DNA from: Plantago elongata
Lineage: Eukaryota > Streptophyta > Magnoliopsida > Lamiales > Plantaginaceae
NCBI GenBank assembly: GCA_036897095.1
Contig: JAYMSP010001959.1
Span: 1 to 27,421, forward strand
DNA: 27,421 nucleotides
Direction of reading: 5' to 3'
Of this stretch, positions 20,105 to 27,421 are shown one piece after another. Each line of letters opens with the position of its first letter. Within the stretch, counting starts at the first letter, position 1. Both the position numbers and the translations under genes were made by a program. Below the pieces are notes generated by a model. The model had not been told where the DNA came from and ran no database searches. It worked only from the letters and a program-made list of their open reading frames with translations.

Positions 20105-20186
20105 TTTTTTTTAAACGGTTAAGGGTGATTCGACCTCTCGATTATTGGTTGTAGTTGAAGCGTCTCACTAACTTACTTGTGGGCTC
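20105..20186 (-). mobile_element. tRNA-related SINE-like copy with A-rich tail
   Basis: On the minus strand: GTTAGTGAGACGCTTCAACT, then GAGAGGTCGAATCACCCTTA (box-B-like), then AACCGTTTAAAAAAAA. It shares the ACGCTTCA...GGTCG...AATCACCC order with copies at 955-1052 and 24605-24660. Confidence 0.6.
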
Positions 20187-20220
20187 CATTTTACTTTTTG
20201 AGTGGACTCAACAAGTAAAT

Positions 20221-20545
20221 GGATACTTCGATAATGAATTCGATCTTAAATCTTAAGAGTCTTATCTATGAAGATTTTGTTTAGCAAAACTAACTGAAAT
20301 GCTAGTAAGTAGGTGATTATGTAGGAGTTTTTTTTAATAAACTAATTTGATTACCTTTTCAAACTAGCTAGCTTCTAATATGAATGGATATGTCGACAAT
20401 GAATTCGATCCTAAATCTTAAGATTCTTATTTATGAAATATGTGTTTATCAAAACTAGCTGAAAAGCTAGCTGGTAGATGGTCATGTATTTTTTTTTTAT
20501 GAAATTAATTTGATTAACTTCTTAAACCAGCTAGCTTCTTATTTA
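20221..20545 (+). repeat. 165-bp tandem duplication
   Basis: The unit at 20221-20385 (starting GGATACTTCGATAATGAATT) is followed directly by a diverged second copy from 20386 (GGATATGTCGACAATGAATT) to about 20545. Shared blocks include TTCGATC.TAAATCTTAAG, AAAACTA.CTGAAA and CTAGCTAGCTTCT. The unit contains CTAGCTGAAAAGCTAGC sequence related to the MITE candidate at 6493-6682. Confidence 0.75.
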
Positions 20546-22060
20546 ATAAAAAGTTGTGCATTCATGTAACGAGTTTTTCATTAAAAAGAAAATTATAAAA
20601 TTGAAAACTAATTAAATAAATTAGTATTAAATAAAGTTGAAATATATAGTCATATATTATTGATAAAGTCTTACTTGTAACCATGTGTGAAATTAATCTA
20701 TTTAAGAAAATGACCTTGTCATGTTGCGTTCAGGTTCAGGCCGCTGGCAAATTACAAGTAGTAATATGTAGTTTTAAGTACCATTGACTTTTGAGAATTT
20801 GGTGTGTGTTGGTAGATTATAGTCTACTCAAATTAAAATAAATGTTTAGTTGAGCAAAATTTAATGACTCTTGAGATTAAGGAGTTGTTTAGTTCACTAA
20901 TATAATTAACCGACCACGCAAAAAGTTGAACATAAGCCATGTGATTAGCCAAATCATCTCTTCTGTACAAATTGTTAGCTCATTCCACATGCAGCGTGTA
21001 AATAACTCTATCCTTTCAAACCATGTACTTATCTCCCTTTTGACATCGAAAGAAAATGACCCAAATGTTAGATGGCTGTTTTGTTAATTTTGAATTTTAC
21101 TACGTCATATTAACAAACACAAGCATCTCTAAAGGTTCCTTTATAGAAAAGGAAAATTTAAACCATATCATCCAAATTAAAAAGTCAGTTCTACGTCACG
21201 ATTATAAAGGTATTCAAACCAATAACAATCACAAATACTAACATGAAGTCCAAATCTCAACACCAGTACACTCAAAAAGCCCCTCAAAACAATTTATCTT
21301 CACGCCACAGTTATCTTCACGATCAAAATTAAATCCCTATCTCACAAACAGTTTTATACTAGGATACAATCCACATGTCATATTAAAAGGTACCTCTATA
21401 TATTACTATATTAAAATAAATGATCAATAAATTGAGGTGTAAGTAAAACTCCATAAACTAATGCTATGTTTGATCAATACTCTTGCAAATTTCCACAACT
21501 AGATCCATTGGAAATTCACAAGGGTAGTCTTTTGGGGAATTCATGTTAATTTCCTTAAAAACGGGTATACCGGCTTGGATAATATTTATTTTTGGAATTG
21601 AATTATAAAACATATTTGATTCATTGATGGTAATACGGTTAAGTTTTTATAGTACATTAAAAGGTGTGAAGTATACCAGAGCGAAAATAAGTATAGTGTA
21701 AAGAAGACGCTAGCTAGCTAAGTAGTCTAGTACAATCTGTAGTATGATTCTTCCCAGTTGTCATGTGACCCATATTATTCTTAAATTATAAGGATTGAAA
21801 TTGAATCGTATGAATTCGAATTGGATTTTTATATAATTTTTTAAGATAAAAATGTAATTGAATTGAAGTAAAACTCTATGTCAAAGAGAGTAGCTCATTT
21901 CAAATTGATGTCGATAATATTCATGCGACATATGAATCAAACTCAGACTATACTTGATTACAATAGAATTTTGGGATCGAGAACTCACATCTCACATCAT
22001 AAAAAGCCTAGAGCAAGAAACATGACCTTTTTAGCAAATTGCTTACAATAGAGACCAAAA
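20546..22060. other. Intergenic stretch downstream of the MYB gene, no gene seen
   Basis: AT-rich DNA with no supported coding region. A 61-codon frame at 21056-21241 shows no protein signature. A short CTAGCTAGCTAAG run sits at 21710-21722. Confidence 0.5.
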
Positions 22061-22168
22061 TGAAGAATGGGATAAGCGGAAAGAGAGTGGTTTCAGTAAA
22101 AGAAACCTCAATTAATATTTAAGTATATAATCTACATTACAATAAAAGTACTCTACAAATTACACATT
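22061..22168 (-). other. Probable 3' untranslated region of the MYB gene
   Basis: This directly follows the TAG at 22169-22171 on the minus strand and is AT-rich. No canonical AATAAA is seen on the sense strand close by, so the polyadenylation site cannot be placed. Plant genes often lack a strict signal. Confidence 0.4.
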
Positions 22169-24007
22169 CTAGCAAAATCTGTATAAACTTTTAAAACTCT
22201 GGCAGTTACTACATAACTGGCCCTTCTGTAAGCCCAACTGCCAGCCGCAAAAGCACGTCATCGCCGCGGCAGGTTTAGCCGGCTCAGCCACGGTGGGCGG
22301 CCGCAAGAAGTTGATGAAAGACTTGGACTCGACTGATGATGCACTGAAAGAAGCGCTCTTTGTGTACTTAGCCTGAAAAGGCAGCCCAATGGACAGTTCC
22401 AAGTCGAGCAAAATGCCATCCTTTTGCTCGTCAGGTTCCTCGGTCGTGCTGCTGGAGCATTTGGTGTCGTCGTTAGATGAGGAGTTGTTATCTACTGATG
22501 GAACACTGATGTTCATGTTGGACTCATTGCTCTCTAATTTTATGGTTGGGTTTCTGAAGTCTAGGCAAGCTTTGCCAATGGGGATGATAGGGGCCGAGAC
22601 TGTCGTGGTGGTGGGGCTGAGGGCAGCGGTGTTGGTGGAGGCGGCAGCCGAGTTGAGTGAGCGGTGGGTTGACGGGTCAATGCCACGGCTAATGAGTTTG
22701 CGTTTGATGTGAGTGTTCCAGTAGTTCTTGATCTCGTTATCTGTTCTCCCGGGTAATCTTCCAGCTATCAAAGACCATCTATCAAAGAAAATTGAAGATA
22801 CATATTAGCAAATTAATCAAGGTTCTAATTCCATGAAATAATTTCATTTTCGTACAACATGGAATCAAAGTTATCTAGAAAAACTCTCTAATAAAGGTCT
22901 CATTGCATTCCAATGTATACACCAGGTCGTATCATGAAAAAGAATTTATATACAAACGCACACTAAATTGTTGGAGCGTGGCAAACAATTATGTCATCTT
23001 AAGTCAGATTGATATAGAATTTAAATGGGCATTTGGATCGATTTTGATGAAGTTTGAAATGTATTTTAGGCCAAATCAATGTTCTTCGAGCTAAATGGAC
23101 CGATTACAATTGTTTTTCGATCCGAACAGTTCATTGATGTCTAGTACAACCACATATAGTATACTTTGTGGATTTTACCCGGAAAATTTATTAGGAAGAG
23201 CTTAGCTATTAAGCCGCTATACCTACCTATGAAAGAAAAGCAAAATGGCAAAACAGGATTAAATATGTTTGACTATTATGCTGGTGTACCAACTTGCAGG
23301 TGAGCCATTAACCAATCTACACTTACTACTAGTATATATTCAATTTAATCACACAGAATTGTAAAAATTAGTCTGCACAAAAAGAAATAGTAGTAGTAGT
23401 TGTTGTTGTTGTTGTACTCTTTTCGATTCTAAACAGAATTGTGGTCCAACAGGGTCCTAGGATAACTAAAATGCACAAAATCAAGAACGGAAATTTACAA
23501 TAATGGCAAGAAACAGGGCAAAAAACAGAGTATTCTTCTACTACTTACTTGTTTCCAAGCAAACTATGAAGCTTGATAATGATTTCATCCTCTTCTTCAG
23601 TGAAATTCCCTCTTTTCAGATCAGGTCTCAGATAATTTATCCACCTGAGTCTGCAACTCTTTCCACATCTCAGCAATCCTGTAAAAACACAAGAGAAGCA
23701 TTCGGTTATAGTCTGTTTGGCATACGAGTTTAACAATTTAGAATTTTATCAATTAAAATAGTAAAGTAACATAGTTGTTTAGTAAATGATCGGTAATTTG
23801 TATGTCAAACCGTCTATTAAATTAATTTCCGACGACCTGAAAATGGTACGGAAACCGGAAAAAGGTGTAACTACCTGCAGCTTTAGGGAGAGAGCGCCAA
23901 CAGCCTTCACCGTGAGTACGGATGTAATTGATGAGGCGCTGATCTTCTTCTTTTGTCCAAGCGCCTTTGTTGGTATGAGCTTTTTCGCAACAAGGTGAGC
24001 GTCCCAT
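22169..24007 (-). CDS. R2R3-MYB transcription factor, subgroup 4 repressor type
   Basis: Three coding exons on the minus strand: 24007-23875 (133 bp), 23678-23549 (130 bp) and 22778-22169 (610 bp), all with GT/AG introns of 196 and 770 bp. They give a 290-residue protein starting [17 protein letters not shown]. The 133/130-bp exon pattern is canonical for R2R3-MYBs. R2 (about 14-64) has W17, W37 and W57; R3 (about 67-115) has F70, W89 and W108. Next come the C1 motif [11 protein letters not shown] (117-127), an LxLxL repression motif in [11 protein letters not shown] (211-221) and a putative zinc finger C263-x-C265-x11-C277-x2-C280. This architecture defines subgroup 4, whose known members (AtMYB4 and relatives) act in the nucleus to repress phenylpropanoid and flavonoid genes. 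The bHLH-contact motif in R3 is nearly complete, with I77 where L is usual. The usual GY/FLGL-type tail is replaced by SFKSLYRFC. The exact target pathway is inferred from the family. Confidence 0.95.
22779..23548 (-). other. MYB intron 2 with a trinucleotide microsatellite
   Basis: The 770-bp intron splits the K88 codon (phase 2), the standard site in this family. It runs from GTAAGT (sense strand) to TTTGATAG. At 23388-23416 the plus strand has (TAG)n followed by (TTG)n, a length-variable simple repeat candidate. No transposon end was seen inside. Confidence 0.85.
23679..23874 (-). other. MYB intron 1
   Basis: The 196-bp intron interrupts the G45 codon after its first base (sense GCAG|GTAGTT ... 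TTTTTACAG|GATTGC). This is the standard first intron position of R2R3-MYBs. Confidence 0.9.
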
Positions 24008-24126
24008 GGTTTTGGTTGTCCAATCTTTGAGAAGATTGGTATCTATTTGAGTTGGATGTGAATTGTTGAGGATGACAGAGGAAGGAAATGGAGAGGAGTC
24101 TTGTGATGAGAGGAGTGGGAAAGGTG

Positions 24127-24135
24127 ATTTATATA
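24127..24135 (-). promoter_or_regulatory. Likely TATA box of the MYB gene
   Basis: TATATAAAT on the minus strand, 120-128 bases before the start codon. It predicts transcription start near 24095-24105 and a 5' leader of about 90-100 bases. The upstream in-frame ATG at 24221-24223 would then lie outside the transcript. Confidence 0.55.
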
Positions 24136-24249
24136 TGTGGGTTTTTGGGGTAGGGGGTGGGGTAATAAGGAGGTGGAGGTAGGGGGAGTTTGGCAATAAG
24201 AAGATGATATGATGATGAGACACTTGAATGCCAAGAGTAATTAATGAGT

Positions 24250-24604
24250 AAGGTGATAGGTGGTAATTAATCCATTTGGTACCTAAAATATTTAATCTCT
24301 CATTTATGGTAGTTTATGTATTCACCTCCTACTTTTTATATATGGTAATTTATTTTATTTTTATATCCTAGTTTTTGTACTAGGGGTTTGAAATATTATG
24401 AAAAGATGTTATGTGGTGGATACGTATTGAGCGAATTATAGAGGACCCGAAAAGTTCAGATGATCTGACGAATTCATCCCTGAATTACTAGCCCTAGACC
24501 ATTGTCCAACCTTTTAGAAATACTACTGGTTCAACGATGAATTACTATGTAGGATTGGGGTTGGATACATTTGTTATGTTGTTCATAGATCAATTGTAAT
24601 ATTG
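24250..24604 (-). other. MYB upstream region
   Basis: Non-coding and AT-rich. I see no clear G-box or other well-known element in this part. Confidence 0.4.
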
Positions 24605-24660
24605 TTTTTTTAAACGACCTATTGATTAGAGGTGAAGCGTCTTACCAACTGAGCTGTGAT
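24605..24660 (-). mobile_element. Truncated tRNA-related SINE-like copy in the MYB upstream region
   Basis: The minus strand reads CAGCTCAGTTGGTAAGACGC (a good box A), then TTCACCTCTAATCAATAGGT, then CGTTTAAAAAAA. Compared with the copies at 955-1052 and 20105-20186, box B appears deleted between GGTCG and the tail. It lies about 600 bases upstream of the MYB start. Confidence 0.55.
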
Positions 24661-25270
24661 TTTCTATTTTGATGAAAATTGCAAGTCATATACATTTATG
24701 GTGGAAATTTTCATAAAAATGCAAGAGTTAGATAAATAAAAACTTCTGGTACTAAACACGGGAGAAAAACAGTTTATGAAAAACGTAGAAAATCGTTTCT
24801 CTACCTATCGCCTTTAGTAGTTTGAAGGTTTTGTTTTCTAGTGTAAAAAAGCATGGGTATGGGGTGGTGGTTAGAGTCTACATTAATTGTATCTTTTACG
24901 ATTTTGGAAAAGGAAAAAAAAAGAATTATGCAGTTTCTCAAAACCACTCGTAATATTTAAAAAATATATAATTTTTAATCCTTGTTGTATGTGCATTTTC
25001 TTCCATATTCACTAAGAATCTTGTCAAGATAAAAGCACTCAATTATATTAAATATTATCAAAGGTAATTGGTAATTCTATTATGTTAAATAGAAAATTTG
25101 TGTTGATTTCATCTGGATTAATTAAACTATGGACCTCTTTTTCAAAATTTTAAGGCTAAATTTTGTTAAACAAAGGAATGGGGAGGGTGGGGCAGGGGTA
25201 AAAAGGGGCATTTGACCAAGTTGGTGAGAAAGACAAGTAGTTAATTTATTGATGGGGTTTGGATTTGGTG

Positions 25271-25277
25271 GGTAGGT
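25271..25277 (-). promoter_or_regulatory. AC-I type element (ACCTACC) upstream of the MYB gene
   Basis: ACCTACC on the minus strand, about 1.27 kb before the ATG, followed by CACCAAATCC. A near-match CACCAACT lies close at about 25216-25223. AC elements are the known binding sites of phenylpropanoid MYBs. A 7-mer occurs by chance in several kb, so function is only suggested. Confidence 0.3.
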
Positions 25278-25440
25278 ACACTTTAACAGATGAGTTGGCC
25301 TTGTGGTGTGGGCTCCCATTGTTTTCTTATATTTGTTTCTTTCTACATTCTACACTCTTTTATATAAATGCATACGTCTATCTACATTTATTCAATTAAT
25401 CGGTGGGCTTTGTATATTTCTTTCCAAAACTTTTTTTACT

Positions 25441-25620
25441 TTTACACATGTACATATGTACATGATAGTAAATAATTAAGAAATTTAACGATTAGTGGAA
25501 TAGTTAATATGAATTAATGGATGAAATATTATAAGGTAGTGTAAAATATAAATACAAGTAAGGAGTATTTATAAGAGTAAATTGAATCCAATGGACTAAG
25601 AGTATATGAAGAGTCATCAT
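25441..25620. repeat. Rearranged copia LTR piece, part direct and part inverted
   Basis: The first part (about 25456-25510, ATGTACATGATAGTAAATAA...) aligns in direct orientation with the LTR start at 26056-26110. Most differences are A here for G there. The second part (25541-25620) aligns with 26107-26190 only when reverse-complemented; shared strings are GACTCTTCATAT, TAGTCC and ATAAATAC. One LTR is therefore broken by an inversion. Confidence 0.65.
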
Positions 25621-25840
25621 CCTGATTGTTTTAGTCCATATAAAGATTTATTCAACTTCATTGAATAACCATCTCGGAATTGTCCTTCGAGCATTTTAAA
25701 TTCTTCAGGGACTTTCATGTATATGTCGTTTTCCAGTGAGCCATACAGATAGGTTGTAATGACATCATAAGATGCATTTCAAGTTTCTCATGTGTAGCCA
25801 GACTGAATAGATAGCGAAATGTAATCGCATCCATCGCACC
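25621..25840 (-). pseudogene. Inverted fragment of a Ty1/copia reverse transcriptase
   Basis: On the minus strand, MDAITFRYLFSLA is followed by MHLM, a one-base loss near 25767, then TYLYGSLENDIYMKVPEEFK and later SLYGLKQSG, the recognisable core of plant copia RT. The YVDD box is not present, because the piece stops at 25621 where it joins LTR sequence. It is a broken fossil fragment with no intact enzyme. Confidence 0.8.
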
Positions 25841-25854
25841 ATTTGAGAAATTGG

Positions 25855-26043
25855 TTCGAAAGATTGAAATGCGACAACTCAAGGAAGTGATGGAATACTT
25901 TAACTAGGGGAGTTGGTTACGCATTGCACTCTTTTTTCCTTGACTAAGTTTTTATTCCACTGGATTTTTCTTGCCAAAGTTTTCAATGAGTCAGTACTCG
26001 TCACGCGTACCAACAATCACCAACTCATGTCCATCTAGGGGAG
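25855..26043 (+). pseudogene. 3' tail of a copia element in forward orientation
   Basis: The frame IEMRQLKEVMEYFN ends with TAG at 25905-25907. The following GTTACGCATTGCACTC, TTCCTTGACTAAG, TTTATTCCACTGG and TTTCAATGAG strings are the familiar untranslated end of plant copia elements. A purine tract (AGGGGAG, 26037-26043) precedes the LTR. Confidence 0.65.
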
Positions 26044-26255
26044 TATTAGAGATAAATGTACATGTTAGTGGATGATTGAGGAGTTTAATGGTTAGTGGAG
26101 TAGTGAAATAGTGGGTGACTCTTCATATGTTTCTAGTCCCTTGATTCATTTTAATCTTGTATAAATACCCCTTGTACTCACATTTTACATTATAAAATAA
26201 ACTCTACACTCCTCTTTTCTTTCTTTTCCTATCTTCTTTCTTTCCCTATTTAACA
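26044..26255 (+). repeat. Copia 3' LTR
   Basis: It begins TATTAGAGATAAATGTACAT after the polypurine tract, contains TATAAATA at 26160-26167 and probably ends at TTTAACA near 26255, giving about 212 bp. The left end of the same family is the rearranged piece at 25441-25620. Confidence 0.6.
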
Positions 26256-26464
26256 CTAGCTAGTATATGTGTTTTTTTTTTAAATAGCTTATAGTAGGTA
26301 GGATTATATATGATTTTAATTGAAGTTGTTATTTCAAAGTTGAGCTGTGGGTAAAAGAGGTAGTGGATTAGGTACTTATTGATTGATGTGTAAAAGAGGA
26401 AAACAAATAAGATTAAAGAAAAGAGAGTGAGTTGAGTATAATTTGATTTTTTATAAACAATTGG

Positions 26465-26594
26465 CCCATTGCGTATATTTCTCGAAATTCTCAGAATATG
26501 ATTGATGTTGTGTAAAATAGTGAAAGTCTTCATATTGCATATGTTTCTCCAAATTATCAGCACAGATGTAATTGTGTAAAATAGTGAAAGTCCA
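26465..26594 (+). repeat. 64-bp tandem duplication
   Basis: Two adjacent copies (about 26465-26529 and 26530-26594) share CATTGC.TAT.TTTCTC, AAATT.TCAG and TGTAAAATAGTGAAAGTC. The last string starts at 26511 and again at 26575. Confidence 0.75.
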
Positions 26595-27421
26595 AATAGT
26601 CAAGGTGATTGAATTGGGACATTTACTCCTTGTATTTCGAAACTGAAAATAAGGGGAAGTGGTTTGGATACAACAAGTCTTTAAATATCTTTATTTTCTA
26701 TAAATTTAATGAATACAACCACTCAAAAATATATTTATATGATTGTACTATTATTTTTATTTAAATTTAGTTAGTTAATAGACCATGTTAAAAATTAAAA
26801 TTCAATATATATATAAATGAAAACTTTGGAAATCAACCCGTACTCCTTCCGTGCTAGTTCTGAAAAAATTCAAAATATACAATACTACTTCTTTTTTACT
26901 TTTAACCTTTCTCCCCTGGTTTGGAGTCAATAGGTGATTAATCATGAGTAATTTTATGTGGTAAATTTTTCTCTGAAAAAAATAGGTATATGACCTGTAA
27001 ATAGTTTGCAATTTGTGATTAAACTCGATATAGATTACTGTCCTTTGGTGATTAGCAACTGATGGTTACTATTAAGCCGTTAATATTGGCATTAAAAGAT
27101 CTCATGTGCCCACATGGCTTTGTTCATCTACTTAATAAATATGGGGATGGCAATGGGTGCATTATTTCATTTTCTTTTCCAAATAAAGCATTTACAAAAT
27201 GAACAAATATTGACATTTTATTTATATCTCTGACGTCAACTAAAATTAATAAAATATAGCATAACATAATATGACCTTTGAATTCTGGTAAGCAAATTGG
27301 TAGTTGGAGCAAGTTTGTAAACGCAGTACAAATTTTCAAATTTAGAATATGCACGTAATAGATTACTAGTAATTGCCACACCTATTATTTGCAATTTAAA
27401 TAATATTTTTATATATATATA
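26595..27421. other. Intergenic stretch to the window end, no gene seen
   Basis: AT-rich with short TA runs at 26806-26816 and 27409-27421. No coding region, RNA gene or transposon end could be supported. Confidence 0.5.

Noticed and set aside
22389..22712. 107-codon plus-strand frame
   Set aside because: It is antisense to MYB exon 3; the opposite strand carries a conserved family protein.
26246..26563. 105-codon minus-strand frame
   Set aside because: It spans the LTR end and the 64-bp duplication. The composition is that of AT-rich non-coding DNA.
1..27421. A defence island, CRISPR array or gene cluster
   Set aside because: The window shows plant introns, plant MYB architecture and plant transposons. 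There is no array of spaced repeats and no set of adjacent genes.

Overview
The window looks like nuclear DNA of a eudicot plant. It is AT-rich and almost entirely non-genic. It has one intron-containing plant transcription factor gene set among layered plant transposons: CACTA, Mutator-like, Stowaway-like, Harbinger-like, Ty1/copia LTR elements and tRNA-related SINE-like repeats. The species cannot be fixed from sequence alone; an asterid is my guess. There is no bacterial, organellar or CRISPR-type content.

The only convincing intact gene is on the minus strand at 22169-24007. It is a three-exon R2R3-MYB (133, 130 and 610 coding bases, 290 aa) of subgroup 4, the family of phenylpropanoid/flavonoid repressors related to AtMYB4. 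It has an LxLxL (EAR) repression motif and a C-terminal CxC...CxxC putative zinc finger. Its upstream region carries a TATA box at 24127-24135 and, about 1.27 kb from the ATG, an AC-I type element that MYBs of this class are known to bind.

Left part (1-9400). A CACTA end with subterminal palindromes closes at 427. A small inverted-repeat element and a SINE-like copy follow. A 4.5 kb Mutator-like element (1680-6203) has long terminal inverted repeats and an exact 10-bp target duplication, and appears inserted in an older Stowaway-like MITE. It encodes no visible transposase but holds exon-like islands on the minus strand that could be captured, decayed host gene pieces.

Middle (9400-20600). 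This part holds an in-frame 39-bp triplicate and SINE-like tandem units. A compact non-autonomous LTR retrotransposon (12137-13882) has 122/112-bp LTRs, a tRNA-Met type primer site and an internal 73-bp tandem repeat. After it come a TAA-flanked MITE, a solo LTR with an exact 5-bp duplication, a full Stowaway-like MITE, a 5'-truncated decayed copia element ending in its 3' LTR, and a 165-bp duplication.

Right part (24250-27421). The MYB upstream region contains a SINE fragment. Beyond it lies a rearranged copia remnant (25441-26255) in which a reverse-transcriptase piece and part of an LTR are inverted relative to the element's 3' tail, then a 64-bp tandem duplication. The rest is plain AT-rich intergenic DNA.
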